From the NCBI RefSeq assembly GCF_002835735.1, contig NZ_PISD01000031.1, forward strand, positions 39,067 to 103,066: a DNA stretch of 64,000 nt, in the 5' to 3' direction. This document shows, in pieces, positions 35,029 through 43,424 of this stretch. This DNA is from Cytobacillus horneckiae (GTDB taxonomy: Bacteria; Bacillota; Bacilli; Bacillales; Cytobacillaceae). The position numbers and the translations under genes were made by a program. Position 1 is the stretch's first letter, and each line of letters opens with the position of its first letter. The notes under the pieces were generated by a model. The model was not told where the DNA came from, searched no databases, and was given only the letters and a program-made list of their open reading frames with translations.

Positions 35029-36099
35029 ATGGCAAAGGAAAGGAAATTAAAAACTCCGAGTGAGATTAGAAATTTATTAGAAGAGTCGCAAATGAAATTT
35101 GTAATGCTTAACAATCGGTTATTTGATGATTTTTACACATTAGGAAAAGTGGAATACGTACCACAGTTAACTAAAGAATTAAATGAAAAGGTGGATCATT
35201 GGATTGATCATCAAGGGAACCTAATAGCTTATAGCGAGGATAACCAATTAAAATGCACAGCAAATTTTGATGAACGTGATTTTATTATCATTATTTTGTT
35301 AAAGTTTCTTAGTTTAAATGATTTTAGAGGATATAGCCAGGAAATTGCTGACTATTTAGGTTATAGCAATAAACGCATAAGAGAAAGATTAAAAAAGCTT
35401 TGCTTTCTTCAGGGCAGCGTGAATAATATATTTCACCACAGAGAAAATGAGCGGATTATGCATCCTGAAGGAATATGTGTAAGAATGCTAAACGAAGAAA
35501 AAGTAATTGGCTACGAAGAAGGAAATATTAAACGTAATTATTACAAATGGCATTTGAATTTTGACTGCGATTACAAAAAAGAAGATGATGAAAATGGAGA
35601 GGTAGCTTATACACCCATAAACTTCTTTAAGGTAACTATTTATGATCTCGACCTGTACACTAAGGGAATACTTAACGAAAAAGAGTTTATTACATACCTT
35701 TATTTCATTAGATCATACAACGGTCAAATGGATATATGGCACAGTGTAGAGGCATTGTCCCAAAAGTTAAATATAAAAGATTTTAGAATAACAGAAAAAA
35801 TAATTAACAGGGTTACCTCTTTAAGGGTTAAAGATAAATTTTCAAGTGATGAAAACGAAGACTTTCCACTTGTTCATGTTGATAGGCCTAAAAATTATGA
35901 ACAAAAAATTAGGGATAGACTGCAACCTAGTTCATATTATAAGCCAATATATAATACTCAGATGTGCCTGAGATTAAATGATGAAGAGTCGAATCCTTAT
36001 GAGCCTACAAAAGAAAATGAAGCTATTAAAGAAGATAAAGAGGATAAGCTTGCTTGGGGAACTAAAACAAAAGCTGGAAATCCATTTGAAGCCTTTTAG
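35029..36099 (+). CDS. Putative replication initiator-like protein
   Basis: The 356-residue protein has a central winged-helix-like stretch (DERDFIIIILLKFLSLNDFRGYSQEIADYLGYSNKRIRERLKKL, about residues 83-125). A second helical domain follows (LNEKEFITYLYFIRSYNGQMDIWHSVEALSQKLNIKDFRITEKI, about 202-246), and the tail is charged. Two winged-helix-like units followed immediately by an iteron array (36125-36379) are the layout of iteron-type initiators. No family could be named with certainty; a transcription factor is the alternative. AAAGGAGATTG precedes the ATG. Confidence 0.5.
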   Translation: MAKERKLKTPSEIRNLLEESQMKFVMLNNRLFDDFYTLGKVEYVPQLTKELNEKVDHWIDHQGNLIAYSEDNQLKCTANFDERDFIIIILLKFLSLNDFRGYSQEIADYLGYSNKRIRERLKKLCFLQGSVNNIFHHRENERIMHPEGICVRMLNEEKVIGYEEGNIKRNYYKWHLNFDCDYKKEDDENGEVAYTPINFFKVTIYDLDLYTKGILNEKEFITYLYFIRSYNGQMDIWHSVEALSQKLNIKDFRITEKIINRVTSLRVKDKFSSDENEDFPLVHVDRPKNYEQKIRDRLQPSSYYKPIYNTQMCLRLNDEESNPYEPTKENEAIKEDKEDKLAWGTKTKAGNPFEAF

Positions 36100-36124
36100 C
36101 CTGAGTTGCGCTTATTAAATAAAG

Positions 36125-36379
36125 GGACACCTACTAAACAAAAACGGACACCTATTTATTGCTGGACAGTCGCTTAACAAAAACGGACACCTACTTATAC
36201 ATATTGAGACAGTAAATATATATTAATGGACACCTTCCATATTAAAAAGAGACACCCTCACATTCATAATAAGACATCTATTTATACATAACGAGACAGT
36301 AAATATATAAAACGGTACAGGGAAAAGTTAAAAATAGACATAAAATTAATTAAGAAAGACACCCTTCCTATTGGTGTCC
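36125..36379. repeat. Iteron-like array of GGACACC repeats
   Basis: Twelve same-orientation copies of RGACAnn (best form CGGACACCTA) begin at 36125, 36146, 36164, 36185, 36207, 36228, 36250, 36272, 36294, 36314, 36336 and 36357. Spacing is 18-22 bp, mostly 21-22, that is two helical turns. One inverted copy GGTGTCC is at 36373. Copies degrade toward the right (GGTACAG, TAGACAT). This is the hallmark of initiator or regulator binding on one face of the helix, so a replication origin is likely. Confidence 0.75.
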
Positions 36380-36388
36380 CTTAATTAA
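36345..36388. repeat. Inverted repeat at the end of the iteron array
   Basis: TTAATTAAGAAAGACACC and GGTGTCCCTTAATTAA are near-complementary around CTTCCTATT. The arms contain one direct and one inverted iteron. It could form a cruciform or hairpin closing the array. Confidence 0.65.
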
Positions 36389-36420
36389 CTTAGTGATACC
36401 AAGGGATTGAGAGGGGTGGG

Positions 36421-36662
36421 GAAGTGCTACAAGAGTTTTTACTAGATATATTACTAGATAGTTTAACAATAATTTTAACAAGATTAATTAACTAGAGTTT
36501 TAAACAAGAGTAAGTATAAGAGTTTCCATAAGATTCGATAGAAGCTTATGACAATGCGCCCGTAGGTTGCATTGTTTGCCCCTCACTATCGTGAGTGCCA
36601 TGATCAGAAATTTTAGATTGAAGTTTTATATAAAATAAATAAATTAATACGGAGGTAACTGG
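36421..36662. other. AT-rich stretch and hairpins between iterons and the polymerase-like gene
   Basis: TTACTAGATA occurs twice within 36438-36462, in a very AT-rich run to 36520 that could be an unwinding element. Two hairpins follow: ACAATGC/GCATTGT (36551-36575) and CTCAC/GTGAG (36582-36595). AATACGGAGG lies before the ATG at 36663. No gene is seen here. Confidence 0.45.
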
Positions 36663-39455
36663 ATGACCAATGACGTGTATATTCCTACAATTGAAGGAGC
36701 GATAATTAATGAAAATAAAATTAGAGATAAGAAGATTCATAATCTAAATCATGAGGGTAGTATTCCTGACAGCCTATTATTAAGAAAGTTAAGGCGAAAT
36801 AAAAATTATATTGAATTCGGTAAACGGAAAAACTTTACCCACGATATTATAAACGTGAAATTTTCTCAATCCACAAAGAGTGGTAAACAATTGATTAGTA
36901 CATACGAAAAGTTAATAGCAGAAAGTAATGATGATCAAGAAATACAGAGACTTGAATATTTAATTAATAAAATAGTTGATGAAATGGAGAAACACCCAAT
37001 CAGCAATAAATGGATTGGTAAAAGTGCAGAGGAAATACGATATGACCTTTATAATGTTGGGTTTACAATTAAGCTTACTGATTATGAGACTGGTGAAGTT
37101 TCAGAGACAGAAAAATATGTTTTACTTGGCAGAAGTCCCGCAAAAAGTCGTAAAGGGGAAGCTTGGTTTATTAAAGAAAATCTTCACGATTACATAAAAA
37201 CTTGGATGAGATTAGGACTAAACTTCGATAATGATACATCGGTTGATTTAGCTGGGATATTATCATATGAAACATTAGTTGCATCTTCGATTGTTGATAC
37301 GGTAAAAATTGATCCTGATTCAATACTAATCGTGGATAGTGTATATAGTACATTTAAAAAGGATGCTAACGTAATAGGAATTGAAAAGAAGGACGGTAAG
37401 GATATATTAGCAAATATTCCTAAAGAAAAATGGAAAATCACAAATGAAATTTTCGATGGGGAAGCATTAGCGGATGTGAGCTTGTTTGAAGGGGAACAAG
37501 AAGGTAAAGGTTTTATGTTGCTTAGACAATTATTTTTCAAGGCTGCTTGTTTTAATGTAAGGTTAACTGACTTTTTAAGCGATTATGCGGATGCCAATGG
37601 AAAAGATTTTGATTCTTGGGAAATAGAAGATATGTTTGGGAATAAAATACCTGCTTCAAAGATCAAACTTATCATTAATCCATCTTGCCTCAAGATACTT
37701 AAATACAGTTATGCATGTGGTAGCAAAAAAGAGATTTATGAGCATTGGAGAAAAACAGTAAAAAATAATGAATCTTCATTGTGGGGGATTTGTAAAAGTG
37801 AGAAAGAAACTAAGCGTGGGTTTACTGACGATAATCAACCCCTTCAAAGGATGAGTTATCAAATGATCAACTCTTTGCCAATAAAAAATAAAGCAGATAT
37901 AAATAAAATAAGTCAATATGAGTATGGTTACATAATGGATTTGAAAAATAAGCCGAAAAAATTTATTGATCACCTAATAACGAATAAAAACAATGTGAAT
38001 GCAAATGAAATGTTTGCTGCCTTATATGATGTAAATACTAAAATAATTGAATCGAAAATATTTAGAGACTTCAAAAAAAGCACTATTAAGAAATATAGGG
38101 AAAATCTACAATCAGGAAAATTAAGGGTAACTGGTGACTATTGCGTGATGGGGTCGTGCTTAGTAGAGTATCTTATGAAAGTAGTCGGAGAAATAAAAGG
38201 AAATGAAATTAATGAGCCACTTTGCTTAAAGGGCAATGAGATTTACACTACTTTGTTTGAGCCAGGTGAGCTAGTTGGTTTTAGGAATCCACACGTATCT
38301 CCTTCAAACCTCCTTTATGTGGATAGGATTAAACTTGAGCCTGAAAACAAATATCATAATTACTTAAAGTACTTCAACTTAACAAAAAATATTGTTGTGG
38401 TAAACTCAATTGGCTTTGAGATATGTGATATTCTAAATGGCTGTGATTGGGACTCAGATGTTGTTTTCTTGTCAAATGACTCGACATTAACCAAAATCAT
38501 CAAGAAGAGTATTGATTACTATAAGGTAATCATAAATGATATCCCGGAGGATAAAGAATCAGATGAAGTTGTCTATCGCTTAGTAACTAATGACATGGCT
38601 AAGATCGATAATAAGTTATCTAAATCAAAGACAGAAATAGGTGAGATAGTAAACCTGTCACAGCTAATCATGAGTCTTTATTGGGATGAAATGGCCAAGG
38701 ATAAACCTGATAAAGATAAGGTGGAAAATTTGCTTGGGTATACAAATATTTTATCTATACTGTCAGGGTTGTCCATTGATAGTGCGAAACGACAGTATAA
38801 AGTCGATGCAAAAAAACAATTGAATATGATTAGAAATAAAATTTCTTTAAAATTGCTAGATAAAAAGAATATCAAGGATAAAAAGTTATTAGAATACGTT
38901 AAAGGTTTACATAAAGATGTGAAGCTAAAGGCAAAACCTTTGTTTTGGAAATATGTACATAATGACAAATTAAATAAAAAACAAAAAAATAATAAGTCCC
39001 AGATTACTACATATTATAATTGTCCAATGGATATGGTTTATGAAAGCTTTAGTAAGCTCGAACCAGCTGAAGGCTCAAAAGATAACATAAAACTAAATGA
39101 TCTTTTACATAAGTATGATAAAAGAAAGGCCAACAGGAGACAAACAGGGAAAGTAAAAAACATTGCTAATGATACTTCTAACTTGATGGGGAGAATCTAC
39201 AAGGATTTTGATGATGAAGATGAACTAATGGAACAATTAGACAGAATAATGGATGAGCAGCAAGAAAAATTTGATAAGATTAAAATAAATAAAAACACAA
39301 TGTATGCTATCCTTTTGAAGATTGCTGAGGAAACAGAAGGTAAAAAAGAACAAGATAAAAATAATGAAAAAAGAAGAGGGAATTGGGTTAGATTAATGAA
39401 TCATTTATATAAATCAAGACCACAACTTTTCTTAAGCTCTTTTAAGTGCAATTAA
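36663..39455 (+). CDS. Divergent two-barrel RNA polymerase-like protein (QDE-1/YonO superfamily signature)
   Basis: The 930-residue protein carries a catalytic-type motif NGCDWDSDVVFLSND with D595, D597 and D599, matching the DxDxD metal-binding triad of two-barrel polymerases (DLDGD in eukaryotic RdRPs, DFDGD in beta'). About 55 residues earlier is VGFRNPHVSPSNLLYV (R541-N542-P543), like the TRxPxxxPGD segment that precedes the triad in QDE-1-type enzymes. Upstream are DGEALAD (265-271), LLRQLFFKAACFN (286-298), INPSCLKILKY (338-348) and MSYQMINSLPI (397-407), in the order expected for that fold. Length is close to the SPbeta polymerase YonO (about 900 aa). It could transcribe phage genes or prime replication next to the iterons. 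The Gly-to-Ser change in the triad is unusual. AATACGGAGG precedes the ATG. Confidence 0.65.
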   Translation: MTNDVYIPTIEGAIINENKIRDKKIHNLNHEGSIPDSLLLRKLRRNKNYIEFGKRKNFTHDIINVKFSQSTKSGKQLISTYEKLIAESNDDQEIQRLEYLINKIVDEMEKHPISNKWIGKSAEEIRYDLYNVGFTIKLTDYETGEVSETEKYVLLGRSPAKSRKGEAWFIKENLHDYIKTWMRLGLNFDNDTSVDLAGILSYETLVASSIVDTVKIDPDSILIVDSVYSTFKKDANVIGIEKKDGKDILANIPKEKWKITNEIFDGEALADVSLFEGEQEGKGFMLLRQLFFKAACFNVRLTDFLSDYADANGKDFDSWEIEDMFGNKIPASKIKLIINPSCLKILKYSYACGSKKEIYEHWRKTVKNNESSLWGICKSEKETKRGFTDDNQPLQRMSYQMINSLPIKNKADINKISQYEYGYIMDLKNKPKKFIDHLITNKNNVNANEMFAALYDVNTKIIESKIFRDFKKSTIKKYRENLQSGKLRVTGDYCVMGSCLVEYLMKVVGEIKGNEINEPLCLKGNEIYTTLFEPGELVGFRNPHVSPSNLLYVDRIKLEPENKYHNYLKYFNLTKNIVVVNSIGFEICDILNGCDWDSDVVFLSNDSTLTKIIKKSIDYYKVIINDIPEDKESDEVVYRLVTNDMAKIDNKLSKSKTEIGEIVNLSQLIMSLYWDEMAKDKPDKDKVENLLGYTNILSILSGLSIDSAKRQYKVDAKKQLNMIRNKISLKLLDKKNIKDKKLLEYVKGLHKDVKLKAKPLFWKYVHNDKLNKKQKNNKSQITTYYNCPMDMVYESFSKLEPAEGSKDNIKLNDLLHKYDKRKANRRQTGKVKNIANDTSNLMGRIYKDFDDEDELMEQLDRIMDEQQEKFDKIKINKNTMYAILLKIAEETEGKKEQDKNNEKRRGNWVRLMNHLYKSRPQLFLSSFKCN

Positions 39456-39473
39456 AAAATGCACCACGTATTT

Positions 39474-39512
39474 GGCTAGAACCTTGATAGATAAAGGTTC
39501 TAGCCTATTTTT
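39474..39512 (+). terminator. Strong terminator after the polymerase-like gene
   Basis: GGCTAGAACCTT pairs with AAGGTTCTAGCC around GATAGATA, followed by TATTTTTA. Confidence 0.93.
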
Positions 39513-39855
39513 ATCGGTGACTATATGAAGGGGATGGAACACGAAGACTAGTCAATTGTCGTGGCAAAGAAAAGCTCAATGCTTAGTAGTTGACTTTCCC
39601 TTTTATTATTTTAATCATTTGAACATTATTATCCAATATAACATTATCATATGTTATAAATTGTCGCAAGTTTTTGTGAAATTTTAATTTGGATATTAAT
39701 GGAATTGGATGATTACACAATTCTAATAGTTTATTTTTCTCATTGAAATTTAGTCATAATTTATACCTCTTGGAGATGGTTGGTCAGTCTAAGGGCTTGA
39801 CCTCTTTTTTTGATTTAAATAATTAATAAATAACTTAATGAGGGAGGGATACAAG
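39513..39855. other. Non-coding gap before the late region
   Basis: No gene is seen. A second hairpin GGTCA/TGACC with a TCTTTTTTT tail lies at 39782-39811, so a transcript entering from the gap would end before the next gene. A promoter for the following genes is expected near here, but none was assigned with confidence. Confidence 0.45.
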
Positions 39856-40062
39856 ATGTTAAATCGAGATCAAATAGATGATATCCGTTTTTGTGCGATG
39901 AAAAAGAAAATCAAAAATAAGGATATAGCTCAAGCTATTGTTAGCAGCGATGCATTAGTTAGCTTATTTTTGAATCATAAGACGAATATGTCCAGTGAGA
40001 AGCAAGAGAAACTTATTGAGTTTGTTGAGAATCAACCAGAATACAAGCTTGTAAGAGTGTAG
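39856..40062 (+). CDS. Small HTH-like protein, 68 aa
   Basis: The ATG at 39856 follows GAGGGAGGG. The product MLNRDQIDDIRFCAMKKKIKNKDIAQAI...LFLNHKTNMSSEKQEKL resembles a short lambda-repressor-like HTH. It may regulate the late region that starts just downstream. Confidence 0.6.
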   Translation: MLNRDQIDDIRFCAMKKKIKNKDIAQAIVSSDALVSLFLNHKTNMSSEKQEKLIEFVENQPEYKLVRV

Positions 40063-40068
40063 TAAGAT

Positions 40069-40190
40069 CATTGACGTTATCGGCAGCATAATGCTGTGCG
40101 CCCCAGTTTAGCCTGCGTCAATAAAGAAAAGGTTAGACATTATCGGATTCGATGATATTTCGTAGCATATCCGGTTACTTCCTAATTTAA
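40069..40190 (+). ncRNA. Structured RNA-like segment in late leader
   Basis: ATTGACG (40070-40076) pairs with CGTCAAT (40115-40121) and encloses an inner hairpin CAGC-ATAAT-GCTG. A second domain GGTTAGACATTATCGGAT...ATCCGGTTA follows. AGTCGGCTT is directly repeated at 40213 and 40230. No ORF exists across 40063-40325. It may be a leader RNA or small RNA of the late operon; no known class is recognised. Confidence 0.4.
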
Positions 40191-40325
40191 TTTGATTTAA
40201 ACCTACATGAGGAGTCGGCTTGATGGTTAAGTCGGCTTTTGATCGTGTGGGGAATAGGAGAAGATAATTTCCTGTGTTTAATGGTCACTCAGATAAAAAT
40301 TATATAAAAGTGTGGTGAATTAATT

Positions 40326-40826
40326 ATGGGGATGTATCAAAACATTCAGGATTTCGTTCAGATTCTTTGGGCGGATGAAGAGTTGCTTAGATTGCTTCAT
40401 TACAAGCCAAAAAACCTTCGTAACCGTATACCTGATCCTTTGGATGAATCGTTACCGAATATCTTAGAAATAGACAAGGATTGGACGATAAGAAATCAAG
40501 TTATTATGGTAAGTCCAAAAGAAGATGATTTAACTAATAAATCGTTATGTTGTTTATTCGTGTATTTGGGAGATAGAGAGCCAAGTAGGGGAAATTATTT
40601 AACTGCAAACCAAGAAGTGTTTTTTGATATTCTTTGTCATTCTGACTTTGAAAACGGAGACATGCGAAGCTATAGGATTGCGGATAGACTTAATGAGTTA
40701 TTTGTACAACAGCGAGTCACAGGCATTGGGAAAACGGATTACATAAGTGGTAGGATTGTTTCTAGCGTACCTAGCCAGTATACAGGATACAGGCATATTT
40801 ATTCTTTCGGGAGTTTTAAAAAATGA
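40326..40826 (+). CDS. Probable tail terminator/minor structural protein
   Basis: The 166-residue protein lies directly upstream of genes that look like tail tube and chaperone. VIMVSPKEDDLTNKSLCCLFVYLGDREPSRGNYL and FDILCHSDFENGDMRSYRIADRLNELFV resemble the fold of small tail-terminator/completion proteins, with a core beta sheet and a helix. Identification is from context. Its stop overlaps the next gene by 4 bp. Confidence 0.45.
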   Translation: MGMYQNIQDFVQILWADEELLRLLHYKPKNLRNRIPDPLDESLPNILEIDKDWTIRNQVIMVSPKEDDLTNKSLCCLFVYLGDREPSRGNYLTANQEVFFDILCHSDFENGDMRSYRIADRLNELFVQQRVTGIGKTDYISGRIVSSVPSQYTGYRHIYSFGSFKK

Positions 40827-41575
40827 ATAAATCCAAACTTTTAAAGGGGAGCCCGATTAGTGTACAAGAAATACTAGTATACCCTCTTACGCTAAGTGAA
40901 ATAGTCGATGAAATAGGCGAAAACGAATATAATTCTTTATTAGCTATATTGAATATGAATAAAGAAACTTTAGTATCCTCTTTCAATGATGGTGTATTTA
41001 CCCCAGAAGAATTTAATGAAATCAACGAATTATCAAGTCTAAACTTATTAATCATGTTATCCTCGCTAGATTCAAATTTCCAAACCACATTTATCAATGC
41101 AATAAAGGTATTTTTAAAAGTTGACAATGTTGAGATTACGCAACAAGGAATAGTCATTAACGTAAACAAAATATCAAAATTAATAGATTCATCTATATTT
41201 GATGATATCAAATTTACAATTATGAATCAGAATTATCTTGGTGACACAAAAAAGGATGAATTTAAACCAGCGAATCCTAAAGCGCAGATGCTTTTGAATA
41301 AACTCAACAAAGCCAAGGAAAAAATTCAAAAGAAAAATAATGAAAAAGGATTGGAACTCTCAGATGTAATATCTATTGTTGCTACATATAGTAATGCAAT
41401 TAATCTCATAAACATTTGGAAATTAACTGTATATCAATTATATGAAAATTACTTAAGGATATTAGTATGGGACGAGTATCATAACGATATTACACTTTTA
41501 CCTCATATGGAAGAACAGGGAAAGAAAGCTGTTTATGAAAAACATTGGGCAAAAGACATAAAAAAATTAATTTAA
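40823..41575 (+). CDS. Phage hypothetical protein, 250 aa (tail module)
   Basis: The 250-residue protein is helical (LSEIVDEIGENEYNSLLAILNMNKETLV, AQMLLNKLNKAKEKIQKKNNEKG, LINIWKLTVYQLYENYLRILVW). It has no catalytic motif. It overlaps the preceding gene by 4 bp and lies 13 bp before the tube gene, so it is co-expressed with the tail. Function is unknown; a scaffolding or sheath-associated role would only be a guess. Confidence 0.6.
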   Translation: MNKSKLLKGSPISVQEILVYPLTLSEIVDEIGENEYNSLLAILNMNKETLVSSFNDGVFTPEEFNEINELSSLNLLIMLSSLDSNFQTTFINAIKVFLKVDNVEITQQGIVINVNKISKLIDSSIFDDIKFTIMNQNYLGDTKKDEFKPANPKAQMLLNKLNKAKEKIQKKNNEKGLELSDVISIVATYSNAINLINIWKLTVYQLYENYLRILVWDEYHNDITLLPHMEEQGKKAVYEKHWAKDIKKLI

Positions 41576-41588
41576 TGGAGGCAATAAA

Positions 41589-42350
41589 ATGGGATTACAA
41601 TTTGGTATTAAAGAAGTATTGGATACAAACATCGTGGATTATAAAACAAAAGAACCAGTAGCATTTATTGATTATGCTGAAGCGAGCACTAATGAAGTAA
41701 CAGGAGAAAGACTAAAACTAAAAGGTGGTCGAGGTATGGCTGACCAAATGTCTTTCGACCACTCAAAAGAATCAACTTTTCAATTAACAGTGCCACTGGT
41801 TGATTTGAAATTACTAGCATTGATTACAGGTGAAGAACTAGGTGAAGGTGTTGGCCAAATTTTCAAACGTGAAGTTTTAACTGTCCATGAGACATCTGGA
41901 TCACCATCAGTCACGCTCAGCCATTCTCCTGTTGGTGATGTGAAAATTTATAAGTTAGAAGGCATAAGGGATATTGGCGAAGAATTTGATGTTACAGAAG
42001 TGACTTCCAAAGATGTTACATTAGCTACTCCTGCGACAAATGGTGAAGAAGTAGTTGCATTCTATCAGTATTCTGCACCAGTAAACTCTAAAAGAATTTC
42101 AGTTAAATCAAATAAGTTCCCTAAAGCTGTATCAATTTATGGAACTGGTTTAGCAAGAAACCAAGAAGATGAACAAGATTACCCTTGTCATGTTACTGTG
42201 TATAAGGCACGTCCGCAACAAAATATTACATTTACAATGAGCGGGACTGAAGCTACAAATTTACAAATAACATTTGATATGTTTGCAGTTACGGATGCTA
42301 AAGGTGATGGGCAATATATTGATTATATTTTCGAAACAGAAACTCCCTGA
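41589..42350 (+). CDS. Probable major tail tube protein
   Basis: The 253-residue protein is rich in beta strands. It begins MGLQFGIKEVLDTNIVDYKTKEPVAFIDYAEAS and continues with repeated Thr/Val strands such as TVPLVDLKLLALITGEEL and ISVKSNKFPKAVSIYG. The length and composition fit tail tube or major tail proteins of siphophages, and a chaperone-like gene follows. ATGGAGGCAATAAA precedes the ATG. No sequence motif proves the role. Confidence 0.55.
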   Translation: MGLQFGIKEVLDTNIVDYKTKEPVAFIDYAEASTNEVTGERLKLKGGRGMADQMSFDHSKESTFQLTVPLVDLKLLALITGEELGEGVGQIFKREVLTVHETSGSPSVTLSHSPVGDVKIYKLEGIRDIGEEFDVTEVTSKDVTLATPATNGEEVVAFYQYSAPVNSKRISVKSNKFPKAVSIYGTGLARNQEDEQDYPCHVTVYKARPQQNITFTMSGTEATNLQITFDMFAVTDAKGDGQYIDYIFETETP

Positions 42351-42446
42351 TTTGTTTGCCATCGATTTAGGTGGTATGTGGATTCTATAAATTTAAAGAG
42401 TAGGAGATTATGTCTCTTACTCTTTAATTATAATAAGGAGGTAAAA

Positions 42447-42959
42447 ATGGCTAAAAAGTTTAAAGCAAACATGTTAAAAAAAGAAGTCCAAAATTTTTAC
42501 AGATATCTGGAATTTCCATTGTCATATGAGGACAATGAATATCTTGTTAGGATGTACCCATTCTTCAAGCCAGAAAAGATAAATAATTTATTGAATAAAA
42601 TGGCCGTATTCTTTAAAACTGCTAAAGAAGAAAATGTGAAAATTGATCCAAATCATGAAGCGGATATTGTTTCCTATTACATCTTGAGAGAATTCACTGA
42701 TATTCAATTTACTGCTAGTAAGAAACCAAAAACGATTTATGATGAATTTAAAATTATATTAAATTCACCTATTTGTCAGAAGTTGCTTAAATCCTTTCCG
42801 AAGGAGTCAATCGAACAGGTTTATGACCGCATTCATGAGGTAATTGAGATGAACGATAAAATTAAAGAACAACGAAAGCTGATTGTAGATAGTATTTCAG
42901 GGTTACCGCTTGATAATGAATTTATTAAGGATAAAGTACTGAAACAAGTAAATAAATAA
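42447..42959 (+). CDS. Probable tail assembly chaperone
   Basis: The ATG at 42447 follows AAGGAGG, giving 170 aa; the longer frame has no ribosome site. The product is helical and charged: KKEVQNFYRYLEFPLSYEDNEYLVRMYPFFKPEKI and YDRIHEVIEMNDKIKEQ. Its place after the probable tube gene is that of gpG-like chaperones. The usual next gene, the tape measure, is 12 kb away instead. Confidence 0.5.
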   Translation: MAKKFKANMLKKEVQNFYRYLEFPLSYEDNEYLVRMYPFFKPEKINNLLNKMAVFFKTAKEENVKIDPNHEADIVSYYILREFTDIQFTASKKPKTIYDEFKIILNSPICQKLLKSFPKESIEQVYDRIHEVIEMNDKIKEQRKLIVDSISGLPLDNEFIKDKVLKQVNK

Positions 42960-42973
42960 TCTGGGGGAATAAT

Positions 42974-43177
42974 ATGGCGATTGTAAAAGGGGATATTATT
43001 TATAGTAATAGTATGAGGATGAAGGGTAAAGTAATTAAGGTAAAGCCGAATGAAGGAACAGCTTTAATTGAATTTATCTTATCGCAAAATAAAGAAATGA
43101 TGCTTAGGACAACTCAACTTAGGATTCTACTACTTAATGATTTAGTTAAAGTTGATAAAAAGAGGAAAAGATTGTGA
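42974..43177 (+). CDS. Small basic KOW-like protein, 67 aa
   Basis: The product VKGDIIYSNSMRMKGKVIKVKPNEGTALIEF reads like a single KOW/SH3-type beta barrel, followed by a basic tail KKRKRL. CTGGGGGAATA precedes the ATG. Nucleic-acid binding is possible. It overlaps the next small gene by 4 bp (GTGA). Confidence 0.55.
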   Translation: MAIVKGDIIYSNSMRMKGKVIKVKPNEGTALIEFILSQNKEMMLRTTQLRILLLNDLVKVDKKRKRL

Positions 43178-43281
43178 ATCAAAAATATTGTACACATTGC
43201 AAGTCGTTTGTTAGGGATATATCTTGTGATAAATGCGGAAAGACAAATATAAAAGAGATAATTGTAAATATACAAAAGTGA
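43174..43281 (+). CDS. 35-residue zinc-ribbon peptide
   Basis: A GTG start overlaps the preceding stop (GTGA). The product MNQKYCTHCKSFVRDISCDKCGKTN has two CxxC pairs, a minimal zinc ribbon. Translational coupling plus the clean metal-binding pattern support a real gene despite its size. Confidence 0.6.
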   Translation: MNQKYCTHCKSFVRDISCDKCGKTNIKEIIVNIQK

Positions 43282-43317
43282 TTTCAAAGCGATTCTAAAT
43301 GAATGGCTTTTTTATTT

Positions 43318-43393
43318 TGCCTGATAGCTTAGTGGTAGAGCAGCATATTCAAATGGATATAGCATTTCGTAGGTTCGATTCCTGCTAAGGCGA
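43318..43393 (+). tRNA. tRNA-like sequence (degenerate, possible pseudo-tRNA)
   Basis: TAGCTTAGTGGTAGAGC has a standard D arm (GCTT/GAGC, GG in the loop). GTAGG-TTCGATT-CCTGC is a standard T arm with TTCGA. The acceptor TGCCTGA/TAAGGCG pairs with one mismatch. The anticodon region is abnormal: a 6-bp hairpin ATATTC-AAAT-GGATAT replaces the 5+7 arm, so no anticodon can be assigned with confidence (CAA lies in the loop area). It is probably a degraded phage tRNA or a tRNA-like element. Confidence 0.5.
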
Positions 43394-43424
43394 CCTAATT
43401 ATAAAAATTGGAGATGTGAAATAG

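Noticed and set aside
36125..36379. Iteron-like array considered as a CRISPR array
   Set aside because: The repeat core is only about 7-10 bp, spacing is 18-22 bp start to start, and there are no cas genes. It does not fit a CRISPR array.
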